From Methylovirgula sp. 4M-Z18 (lineage in GTDB: Bacteria > Pseudomonadota > Alphaproteobacteria > Rhizobiales > Beijerinckiaceae), in contig NZ_CP149574.1 in assembly GCF_037890675.1 (NCBI RefSeq), positions 3,944,874 to 4,008,873 of the forward strand: a stretch of DNA of 64,000 bases. The letters are read 5' to 3'. The notes beneath the pieces are model-generated. The model was not told the DNA's origin, did no database searches, and worked only from the letters and a program-made list of their open reading frames with translations. Numbering within the stretch: the stretch's first letter is position 1; each line of letters opens with the position of its first letter. A program made the position numbers and the translations under genes. Of the stretch, positions 44,076 through 52,176 are shown in pieces.

Positions 44076-44320
44076 TGCACACTGCGATACGGATTCGCCT
44101 CGTGCTAATGACCGACGCGTTATTCTACTTGGCGGCAGAGTAAAAATTCTCTCCGCTCTCGGCGACGCGCCGCATGATTCGATGGCCTGTATCTGCGCAT
44201 TTTGCTTCGGCGCCACACCCATGGTCAATAACGCGCGACTGCGGGCTTCCACGGCTGATTGACAAGAGGCGCAGAGGCACAATCAAGCTATGCCGCAATT
44301 CTTGAATCCCTTGCGTCGGT
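44076..44320. other. Intergenic stretch without a recognisable gene
   Basis: No further MacB sequence could be followed here and no other family is visible. Confidence 0.3.
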
Positions 44321-44674
44321 TCAGTGTTTCAAACTCAGTAGATAAGCTGCCATTTGTTTGATTTGATAATCTAACAATTCAGGGTTCGGCATGCCCTTTG
44401 GGCTGCTTATGTCTCGATGAGTGGTGGTCAGGAAGTTTTGCAACCAAGCTGCCGATAACTCCTTCCGTTGGGCAATGCGCGAAAACGGCGGAGCGGGCGG
44501 ATTCAAGATCGGTTTGGCCTCTTGATCTTTGGCTGCCACATGACAATATGAGCATATCATAATCGCTAATTTGTGCCCCTGTGCGACATCGTCTGCGGCC
44601 ATTACATCTTGCGCTTGTGCCGCAGACATAAAGCCCACTAACGTTAGCACAGCTGTATGTATCTTCCATTTCAT
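44321..44674 (-). CDS. Periplasmic c-type cytochrome
   Basis: The 117-residue protein has a Sec signal peptide (about residues 1-21, hydrophobic HTAVLTLVGFMSAAQA), one haem-binding CSYCH motif (about residues 41-45) and a likely axial Met in SPKGMPNPELLDYQ. Mature length, about 95 residues, fits a class I monohaem cytochrome c. It would carry electrons in the periplasm. It stands alone; its partner oxidase or dehydrogenase is not in the window. No FixK box was found at its promoter. Confidence 0.88.
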   Translation of the reverse strand: MKWKIHTAVLTLVGFMSAAQAQDVMAADDVAQGHKLAIMICSYCHVAAKDQEAKPILNPPAPPFSRIAQRKELSAAWLQNFLTTTHRDISSPKGMPNPELLDYQIKQMAAYLLSLKH

Positions 44675-44699
44675 AATGCGCTCCTGTTGCTGAATGCAT

Positions 44700-45162
44700 T
44701 TTCAGTTTAGCAGATGGAGGATCGCTGCAGCTCGAGAGATATGCGTGCGCCGCATCTCAACCCTCCAACGCAAAATACCGACCTATTACAAGAGACGCGT
44801 CGCCGCGGCGTTTTTTCGTATAGCCATTTCCGTCGGAAAGACGCCGTTAGTCGCTTGGATTGCGTCGCAACTGACCATAATGATCCGGCGCTTTGGGACG
44901 GAAGTGTGTATTACGATATATGCTTTGATATTTTTTTGTTTTGTTGCATCAAACCTCAGATCTTCGATCAGCTGCAATGGTCATTAACGTCCGTCACTGC
45001 GCTCATTACCTGCAGCCCCGCTCTCAGAAACTCGCATTGAGTGGATGTGACAAATATTCATTGTTGATTTTGACCGATCAGTGAAGCCAAACTCGTCCTC
45101 TCATGTTGCTAAGCTGAGACAGCGAGAGAGCATCAATTGAGCATGGCGCAATATTTCCGCCT
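44700..45162. other. AT-rich intergenic stretch without a recognisable gene
   Basis: This part is clearly richer in A and T than its surroundings (notably 44800-45000). No frame has a ribosome site with family resemblance. Confidence 0.35.
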
Positions 45163-45604
45163 TTACCGAAAAACGAGCACAGGAATTTTTGAACATGTTA
45201 GAAGTCTTGCCGTCTGACGGCCGATCATGAGGCCGGATACACCGCTCCGCCCGTGTGACGCCATTGCAATGAGATTGCAGAGACATTTTTCCCCCGTGTC
45301 GATGATGACCTTGTAAGGGTCGGCATTTTTAACTCGGATGACTGTGCACGGGACGCCCCAGGACTTTGCCTTCTCTTTGGCGCGATCCAATATGCGCAGT
45401 GCCTGCGCATGCAGGTAGTTCTCGCACTCTTTCCGCGATTCCCTCAACCGCCTGGTGTCGACAGCGAATAGGGAACCAGGCTCGATCATCGTTAGCACCG
45501 TGATTTTCGCGTTCATGTCTTTCGCAAATGCGGGACTCTTTTGCAAGGCAATGACGGAAAGCGGCGAACCATTCCGTTGGGATCAACAGATGACGATACT
45601 TTAT
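45163..45604 (-). pseudogene. One-domain universal stress protein, frameshifted, no ATG
   Basis: The main frame gives NGSPLSVIALQKSPAFAKDM through NLIAMASHGRSGVSGLMIGR and ends KIPVLVF, a one-domain Usp with the ATP loop G-2x-G-9x-G-S/T-type region. Its first strand (YRHLLIPT) lies in another frame, because GAT of the usual PTDGS reads GAAT at 45571-45574. The expected start codon position (45604) reads ATA after GGGGATT, where ATG would be normal. A perfect FixK box still lies upstream. It is probably dead, although a sequence error cannot be excluded for the indel. Confidence 0.75.
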
Positions 45605-45654
45605 AATCCCCAGAAAAAGGGTCGTTCATATTGTCAAATCCACGTAGGGACACA

Positions 45655-45668
45655 TTGATCAAAATCAA
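45655..45668 (-). promoter_or_regulatory. FixK/FNR box, perfect, before a Usp relic
   Basis: TTGATcaaaATCAA lies about 50 bases before the Usp relic. CAATAT (45633-45628) or TATGAA (45630-45625) could be the -10. The IS1380 element begins only 14 bases to the right. Confidence 0.7.
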
Positions 45669-45681
45669 GAAAGGGAAATAT

Positions 45682-47069
45682 CTAGCCTGGATTATTCAGC
45701 TCGCATGAATTTGGCGCTGGTGGGCATAGCGTAAGAGCCTGCTGCGGCGTAGGATTCGGGTGTCTTTGCCAAACCGTCGTGCATTTTGCGCCCGCCATGA
45801 CCGACAATACGATTCTGCCGTTCTCGTTTCCAGCCGTCGCGCCCAAGAAAGTCACAGCTGATTTCGATGGCGGTCGTCTCACTTCTGATGGCGGCGTGGT
45901 GCTCCTCACCATGGTTGAACGACGCCTCGGCATCGCCGAACGTCTCGCCCGCATCTTCCCTGACCGTCGCGACCCGACGCGTATTACACATACGCTGGCG
46001 GACATGATCCGCGCCCACGTGTTCGCGATCCGCTGTGGCTACGAGGACGCCGACGATCTGGATTTCCTGCGATCGGACCCAGCGTTCAAGCTCGCCTGCG
46101 GGCGCCTGCCGGACACGGGTTCGGACCTATGTTCGCAGCCAATCCTGTCGCGGCTGGGAACGCGCCCGGCCTGAAAGACGTGTTTCGCTTGATCTAAGCC
46201 CTCGTCGATCAATGGATGGCGTCCTATGAGCGGGAACCAGGGTCCGTCACCCTCGACATCGATGACACCTGCGAGGTCGCGCACGGCCAGCGGCAGTTGT
46301 TGCTGTTCAACGCCCATGATGACGAGCGCTGCTTTCTGCCGATCCATATCTACGATACAGAAAAATCCCGGCCCGACGCCATCCGCACGAAACGCGGAAT
46401 CGATGACAAAGCGGTCGTGCGCGATTACGCCGCGATGCCGCACAAGGCGAAGTCGTGGAGATGCGAGCGATGCGCGGTCGCCCGCATCGAAGGGACCAGG
46501 CTGGGTCTCGACATCGGTTTCGTGGTCACTAATCTCGACCGCGGTTCGGCGGAATGACTCTACGACAGTCTCTATTGCGCACGCGGGCAGGCCGAAAACC
46601 TGATCAAGCTGCACAAGACCCATCTGGCGTCCGATCGAACCTCCTGCCACTCGGCGATCGCGAACCAAGTCCGTCTGGTGTTGCACACCGCCGCCTATTG
46701 GCTCATGCTCGCCGTCCGCGACGCGATTCCAAAGCCCCGCGACCTCGCGACAGCGGAGTTCGCAACCTTGCGTCTATGCCTGTTGAAAATTGCCGCCCGG
46801 GTCATCGAGACGCTCAGCTGCGTGCGTCTCGCATTCGCCGCCGCCTGTCCCGAGATTGATTTGGTTCGCGGCTTGCCCGGTGCCCTGGCGCCACTTGGGC
46901 CGTGGACAGATCGGGCAAGCGCCCCACATCGCCCATGCCAATCCCAACAGCGCGTGCAAACAGTATCGTTCGTCAGACGGCGAAAAATCTGAACGCAGAC
47001 CCGCGTCTCAACGCACACAATCGACAGAAGCCTTCAAGCTGCAGCATGCTCATGAATAAGAGCGGCTAG
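45682..47069 (+). mobile_element. Defective IS1380-family insertion sequence
   Basis: The ends form an imperfect inverted repeat: CTAGCCTGGATTATTCA at 45682 and, read from the other strand at 47069, CTAGCCGCTCTTATTCATGA. Between them lies one plus-strand transposase of IS1380 type with several inactivating changes. The element is 1.39 kb, slightly shorter than usual for the family (about 1.6-1.7 kb), suggesting an internal deletion as well. No clear target duplication was resolved. Confidence 0.65.
45797..46992 (+). pseudogene. IS1380-family transposase, broken
   Basis: The frame from ATG 45797 shows the IS1380 N-terminus (ADFDGGRLTSDGGVVLLTMV, ADMIRAHVFAIRCGYEDADD) and stops after LSRLGTRPA because of an extra base near 46160. 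The restored frame has TAA at about 46195, where a Trp is expected in LIWALVDQW. It then carries the catalytic-region SVTLDIDDTCEVAHGQRQLL, another stop (TGA, 46556) before LYDSLYCARGQAENLIK, and ends RVIETLSCVRLAFAAACPE. Three inactivating changes make it non-functional. Confidence 0.8.
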
Positions 47070-47478
47070 GTGCCTGCGATTGCGCTTGGGCTCGGCAGAG
47101 CCGACAGATCGAAGGCACGTTCGGCGCGGCGGCACATCACTATCCGCCTTTGACACGCTCTCGATCCCGGAGAATTGTCGTCTTGCGCCTCAAATTGCGC
47201 TTTGATTTGTAGCAATCGCTTTTCACTATGGATGAATAGGCGAGCGAGACCGTGGTGTCGGATTCTCGAATCATAGACCCGTCGATTCATCTATCCAATG
47301 TTTCAATACCCTCGTACGATAAAGATCTCCATCGCCGATATCTCTCGGAGTAGATCCGTCATATCTTTCGGGTTGTCGTTGTGTCCCCGATCCACCTTGC
47401 CAATCGACGCCAGGATCCGCACTCGAGGCCTGTCCGTGACTCAGAAAATGAGACGATCTTTTAGCTTTCGAAGAGCAT
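47070..47478. other. Intergenic stretch without a recognisable gene
   Basis: Nothing coding is recognisable between the insertion sequence and the FixK-like box of the nitroreductase gene. Confidence 0.35.
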
Positions 47479-47492
47479 TTGACTTACATCAA
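47479..47492 (+). promoter_or_regulatory. FixK/FNR-like box, 9/10, before nitroreductase
   Basis: TTGACttacATCAA is followed by CAGAAT (47514-47519), exactly 28.5 bases from the box centre. The predicted transcript start near 47526 supports translation from ATG 47553 rather than ATG 47532. Confidence 0.6.
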
Positions 47493-47552
47493 CGCGCCGA
47501 AAACCCATAGTTTCAGAATGATCGCAAGCTCATGATACACAGAGAATTCTGT

Positions 47553-48173
47553 ATGACTGACACATTGCATGCCTTGAACGCGTCCTCTGAGGCCTCGACG
47601 CTGGTCGTTTCTTTGTCTCCTCCCGTTCGTTACAGTGGCATTCCATTGCTTGCGGCACTCAAGTTCCGGCGTTCGACGCGACATTATGATAGCAGACCGA
47701 TCCCTCACGGCATTTTATCCGATTTGCTTTGGGCCGCATTTGGAATTAACCGACCTAACGGAGATCGCACTGCACCGTCCTGGCGACATGCGATGATCAC
47801 GGATCTTTATGTTGCGCGGGCTGACGGCGTCTATCTCTATGATCCGCAAGCCCATGCGTTACGGTTGCATACGGCGGCCGACATTCGTTCAAAGACCGGT
47901 TCTCAAGATTTCGTTACCACAGCACCAGTAGAATTGATTTATGTTGCACATGGCGAGCGTATGGTTGATGTTACAGATGAAGAACGGCGCCTCTATGCTT
48001 CGGTCGACGCGGCCTTTATCGGCGAAAATATCTATTTATTCTGCGCGTCAGAAGGCCTGGGTACGGTTTTTCGAGGCGCCGTAGACACAAAGGGTCTTGG
48101 TCAGGCCCTCCGCTTGCCGGAAGGACAATTCGTCACCTTCGTACAAACGATCGGTTATGCAGCAGTTAACTGA
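47553..48173 (+). CDS. Nitroreductase-family flavoprotein
   Basis: The 206-residue protein has the nitroreductase (SagB-like) fold: LLAALKFRRSTRHYDSRPIP with the FMN-phosphate-binding RRS-R, LSDLLWAAFGINRP, a central DLYVARADGVYLYDPQAHAL, and FCASEGLGTVFRGAVDTKGL with the FMN-contacting G-G loop. Family members reduce nitro compounds or quinones with FMN and NAD(P)H. ATG 47553 is preferred from the promoter position; ATG 47532 is in frame. It marks the right end of the FixK-controlled region. Confidence 0.88.
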   Translation: MTDTLHALNASSEASTLVVSLSPPVRYSGIPLLAALKFRRSTRHYDSRPIPHGILSDLLWAAFGINRPNGDRTAPSWRHAMITDLYVARADGVYLYDPQAHALRLHTAADIRSKTGSQDFVTTAPVELIYVAHGERMVDVTDEERRLYASVDAAFIGENIYLFCASEGLGTVFRGAVDTKGLGQALRLPEGQFVTFVQTIGYAAVN

Positions 48174-48270
48174 GCCCTGCGACCGAGTATCCTGGTAGAT
48201 GACGCGAATGTCGACGACTTTCGCGACGCAAGAGCTGTCATGAACCGATCCGTCTTGGAGCCGCGGACAT

Positions 48271-50931
48271 CTACCGTGCCTCCCTTGCCCCGGTGATCCG
48301 CGCAAGCTCCGCTTCGAGGTGTCGCGCGTAAGTTTCGGCATCGGCGCGCGCCTTTTCCAGACTGCGGGCATAGTCGATCGCCGTATCGCGGGCGTTGCGC
48401 GTTTCCTCCAGTGTCTCTTCCAGGGATCGTGCGTAGCGCTCCGCACGCCGCGCATCTTCGGTCCGCACCTCCAACATCCGCTCGAGCGCATGGGCGTGCC
48501 GGGTGACGTCGAGCCCGATGTCGGACATGGCGGCAGCTTGAGCGGCGGATACGGCCCGCACCGCATCGACGGCGCGGTTCAGCCTGGTCCGCTCCGCTTC
48601 CTGCCCGATCAGGAAATCTGCTAACGGGTCCAGCCCCGCACAAGGCATCTGCTGGATCGTCGCGGCGATCACGCGAGCATTGTCATAGGGATGCGTGCTG
48701 CGCAGCATGCTGTCCGGCCGGACGCGGTACCAGACGAGGGGTTCCGGCAAGCTCACCAGCCGCAATCCCGCGGCCACGGCACGCAGATGCAGTTGCCAGT
48801 CCTCATAAGTTACGCCACGCAGTTCGTGGAAATACCCCACCCGGTCGAAGACCGTCCGGCGATAGATTCCCGACGCATCGCCGAAGCAATTTTGGATGGC
48901 GCCGACCAGCACCGGGCCGGCGGCGAAGAGCTGGTCGGGGCCTTGGCCTGACGCCGCAGCGTCCGGCTGGCCCGTGGCGTCGTGGAAATGGCGGATGCCG
49001 CAGGTGACGATGTCGGCGCGCGTGCTGCGCATGGCTCGGCGCAGCGTCGCCACCATGGTCGGGAAAGCGATGTTGTCGTCATCGAGGAGGATGATGCATT
49101 CCGTCTCCGCGGCGCGAATCCCCGCATTGCGGGCCGCGCCCAGATAGCGATTGGGCTGGCGCAGCAGCTTTAGGCTCAGCGCGCAGTATCGCTCCTCAAC
49201 GTCCGCGAGGCAGTGCTGCGCCTCGGCTCCCTGGCTGCCGTCATCGACCACCAGCACCGAGAAGTCGCGATCCGTCTGTTGCAGGAGCGCTTGAAGATTC
49301 TGCTCCAGCAGATGCGGCTGCTCGAAATGGGGGATGACGATGGTGATGCCGTCCCCGCCTTCGCGCGCCGTTGCGGGGTACGCCGCCAGTTCGTCCTCCG
49401 GCCGCAGCAGCCGTATCACCGCGTTCCGGATATCATGCCCGACGGCGGTGTCTGCGTTCGGCGCGACATGCCAGCCGGCGTCGCGCATCCACTGGGCGAC
49501 AGCCGGATCGGGAAGCAAGACGGCGTCGGCGCCCTCGATCGCCGTCTGCTCGATATGCTCGATCGAGAGGGTCACGAGATCAGCGGGAAAGCGCCGCTCA
49601 CGCTCGCGCTGCCGGCGAGCCCCACCGAAGACGATGACGCCGAGCCGCGTCCCGGCGAAGGCGAGACCCGTCTGCCTGGCAATGACGGCGGCATGGGCGA
49701 GGCCCCCATGGTGCGGGAACAGGATCGCATCGAAGAGATGCATGCGCAGGCGGCGAAACAGCGCGACCGTCATCCGCATGAAGGCGGGTTCGATCGGCAG
49801 CATGCTGCCATCGCAAGGTTGAAGGACGATGCAGCGCCCAGCGGCGAGAGCCGCCAGCGTCGCGCTCGCCGCGGGCGGAAAGGGTCCGGCGGGAAGGATC
49901 GTCAGGGCAGCGCGGGCCGCGGTCGCGGTGTCGAGGATGGCGGCAAGCGCCGAGTCGCGATCCTCGTCCAGCATTGCGGTCGTGACCACCAAGCACAGGC
50001 CGCGCTGCTCCGCCGCGACGTCAGGGACGAAAGCGACGGAGGCGTCGACGGGCGTGGCCTCCGGCTCGGGCGCGGGACGGATCGCGGCGCAGACATCTGC
50101 GAAGGATCGCGCGATCGCGTCTAGCACCGCGGTGTCGGGCTCGCGCCGTGCGCCCGTATGGCGCAGCGCCTCGAAGGCCGGCCCGATCCAGGATGACCAG
50201 ACGCCGCCGCGGGTTGTCGGCACTTGGTCCGCCGATTGATGGCGATGCCGCGCATCGAGGAAGCTGTCGATTTCCGGTGCGGCCTCGGCCAGCGGTCTCG
50301 GCCAGACGAGGCTGAGTTCTTGCCCCAGGCGCGCGGCGACGCTGCGCCAGTCGCCAAACAGGTCGGAATAAGTGCAGAAGGCGCGGACGGCACCACGCGT
50401 ATGATGTTCGGCCGCCAGCATAGTACGCAGCCAGAGCAGCCCCGCGCGATCAAGCGTCCAGGACTGCTCAGGCTCCAGGGTCTTCTGGCGGGCCACGAGC
50501 GATGCCGCCGCTTCGAGCGGGTTGCGTGATAGGATGACGGGCCGGCAATCGATGCCGAGTTCCGCCAGGACACGACGCCAGAGGGGAAAGACCAGCGCGC
50601 TGCGCGGATCCTTGAGAACGAAGAGCGGCGCATCGTCGAAATCGGCGCCGATCAACGCGCGCATCGGCTCCAGGAAGGCCTCGGCGGCAGCCGTCGAGAA
50701 CCAACTCTCCGGCGGGATGTCTAGTCCGTTGGTCGAAGTGCCGGCCGCCGTGAGCAGCCGATCATGCAGGGCGACGGCTGCTTCCGGTTCCCAATGCCCC
50801 AATTCATTGCCGGCCCCGGCCAGCAGCAAGCGCCGTGGCAGGGACGCACCGAGCAAGCTCAGCATCCGCGTCAGGGCAGAGGTGCCACTGCGGTGCATGC
50901 CAAGGACGAAGATTGCTGTACGCGTCACCAT
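48271..50931 (-). CDS. Sulfotransferase-like/GT2 glycosyltransferase fusion with coiled-coil tail
   Basis: The 886-residue protein has at least three parts. Residues 5-200 resemble a sulfotransferase: the phosphosulfate-loop-like FVLGMHRSGTSALTRML at 8-24 and LFVLKDPRSALVFPLWR with PVILSRNPLEAAASLV. Residues about 310-500 look like a worn GT-B-type half (VLLPDPAVAQWMRDAGWHVA). Residues 528-740 are a GT2 glycosyltransferase with ITIVIPHFEQPHLLEQNLQA, VVDDGS and the DxD-like ILLDDDN, and TYEDWQLHLRAVAAGLRLVS. Residues 815-880 form a coiled coil rich in Ala, Arg and Glu. It probably decorates a surface polysaccharide. It is the last large gene of the GC-rich cluster. Confidence 0.8.
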   Translation of the reverse strand: MVTRTAIFVLGMHRSGTSALTRMLSLLGASLPRRLLLAGAGNELGHWEPEAAVALHDRLLTAAGTSTNGLDIPPESWFSTAAAEAFLEPMRALIGADFDDAPLFVLKDPRSALVFPLWRRVLAELGIDCRPVILSRNPLEAAASLVARQKTLEPEQSWTLDRAGLLWLRTMLAAEHHTRGAVRAFCTYSDLFGDWRSVAARLGQELSLVWPRPLAEAAPEIDSFLDARHRHQSADQVPTTRGGVWSSWIGPAFEALRHTGARREPDTAVLDAIARSFADVCAAIRPAPEPEATPVDASVAFVPDVAAEQRGLCLVVTTAMLDEDRDSALAAILDTATAARAALTILPAGPFPPAASATLAALAAGRCIVLQPCDGSMLPIEPAFMRMTVALFRRLRMHLFDAILFPHHGGLAHAAVIARQTGLAFAGTRLGVIVFGGARRQRERERRFPADLVTLSIEHIEQTAIEGADAVLLPDPAVAQWMRDAGWHVAPNADTAVGHDIRNAVIRLLRPEDELAAYPATAREGGDGITIVIPHFEQPHLLEQNLQALLQQTDRDFSVLVVDDGSQGAEAQHCLADVEERYCALSLKLLRQPNRYLGAARNAGIRAAETECIILLDDDNIAFPTMVATLRRAMRSTRADIVTCGIRHFHDATGQPDAAASGQGPDQLFAAGPVLVGAIQNCFGDASGIYRRTVFDRVGYFHELRGVTYEDWQLHLRAVAAGLRLVSLPEPLVWYRVRPDSMLRSTHPYDNARVIAATIQQMPCAGLDPLADFLIGQEAERTRLNRAVDAVRAVSAAQAAAMSDIGLDVTRHAHALERMLEVRTEDARRAERYARSLEETLEETRNARDTAIDYARSLEKARADAETYARHLEAELARITGAREAR

Positions 50932-50950
50932 GCCAGCCTCACTCCACGTC

Positions 50951-51255
50951 TCAGAGTGGTAAGGGCAAAAGCGCGACGCGGAACCGCTCCAAGGACCAGA
51001 GCGCCTTCAGTCCGTCGCACCGCCCGATCCTCTTGCCGTGTGCGTAAGTATGACCGCGATTCCGAACGCCGATCTCTCGCATGCGCCAGCGCAGCGCTCG
51101 GGTGATCTGGGTTTCGCAGCCGAAATCTTCGCAGGTGATGCGAGGCTGGTCGCCGACACAGCGCATGAACATCCTGTGGCACGCCTCCAGATCCGTCAAC
51201 CGCTGGCCGTAGAGCAGGCCGAACAGCTGCGACGGCAGGGCGTCCACACCGCCCA
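50951..51255 (-). pseudogene. Polyprenyl-phosphate mannosyltransferase-type GT2, C-terminal fragment
   Basis: Starting near 51250 the frame reads LFGLLYGQRLTDLEACHRMF, then ITCEDFGCETQITRALRWRM and NRGHTYAHGKRIGRCDGLKA with LWSLERF. This matches the end of dolichol/undecaprenyl-phosphate mannosyltransferase-like GT2 enzymes (LTDMETCYK...FGFEPEITAK...GRTYAEGKKIGWKDG). The N-terminal catalytic half with its DDGS and DxD motifs is missing, replaced by the end of the UbiA gene. It is a fragment, though in the same direction as its neighbours. Confidence 0.72.
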
Positions 51256-52176
51256 TCACAGCCGCCATGGCAACGCCGTGAACAGCATGAGGAGGCCAAT
51301 GGCCCCGTGCAGCCGCCGATAGAAGGCCTGGAGCCGCCGCAGGCCGTCGAATGTCAGGCCGGCCCGGAAGGCCCGCAGCGCCGCCAGCCCGTGCAGCGCG
51401 CCCCCCAACATCGCCGCCGGAGCCAGCGGCCCGGGCACGATCCCGTTCAGCGCGAGCAGGGCGAGAAGGAGATAGGCGAGGGCGAACAGCGCAAGGCTGG
51501 CGAAAAAGCTATGCTGCTTGCCAAAGGCGACGGCATTGGTGCGAATGCCGCTGCCGCGGTCCCCGTCATGGTCGCGCGTCTCATGCGTGAGATGGCCCGC
51601 GGCGAAGACCAGACCGAAGAAGCCGCCGGTCGCCACGGCGCCCCAGGAGAGCGACACAACAGCGGCGTAGCCGAGAAGGAAATGCAGCACACCGCCGGCG
51701 AGATGCAGGATGGAGCTGAGAAGCGGAACCCCTTTACCGCCGCCCAGCTTGGGCACGGAATAGAGCGCGCTCAGCAAAGCGATGAGCGCGCCGATCGTGA
51801 AGGCGCCCCAACCGAGCGAGCCGAACAGGCCGAGCGCGGCGACCAGCAGTGCGAGCGCGAGCCAGCCCATCTCGGTCGGGCTCGCGCCCCTGGTTCTGAA
51901 GGTTCTCGCAGACCGAGTTGGATCCTTCATGTCCGTCTCGATCCCAGCCCAGTCGTTTAGCACGAAGACATGCCCGACCAGGCAGAGATTGCCGGCGACG
52001 AGCAGGACGAGCGGGACCAGTGCGGCCGAAGAGAGGGTTTTTAGCGCGAAGAGAGCTCCGATGATGGGGGCACCCTGCAGCACACAGACCTCGCCGACGC
52101 GGATGCAGGTGAACGGGCGCAACAGAGCGGAGAAGAGGGCGCGCGGTCGTGCCGGCGCGACTTCGGCGTCGATCAT
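51256..52176 (-). CDS. UbiA-family prenyltransferase
   Basis: The 306-residue protein has about eight to nine membrane helices and both aspartate-rich UbiA motifs: NDWAGIETDMKD (74-85, first, ND..xxxxD..D) and HETRDHDGDRG (second). UbiA-type enzymes transfer a prenyl chain from its diphosphate to an acceptor, in decaprenylphosphoryl-ribose synthesis (DprA-like), heme or quinone pathways. The start overlaps the end of the upstream gene by 4 bases (ATGA), so it is coupled to the GT-C/toroid protein. The acceptor is unknown; the glycosyltransferase neighbours suggest a prenyl-linked sugar. Confidence 0.85.
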   Translation of the reverse strand: MIDAEVAPARPRALFSALLRPFTCIRVGEVCVLQGAPIIGALFALKTLSSAALVPLVLLVAGNLCLVGHVFVLNDWAGIETDMKDPTRSARTFRTRGASPTEMGWLALALLVAALGLFGSLGWGAFTIGALIALLSALYSVPKLGGGKGVPLLSSILHLAGGVLHFLLGYAAVVSLSWGAVATGGFFGLVFAAGHLTHETRDHDGDRGSGIRTNAVAFGKQHSFFASLALFALAYLLLALLALNGIVPGPLAPAAMLGGALHGLAALRAFRAGLTFDGLRRLQAFYRRLHGAIGLLMLFTALPWRL

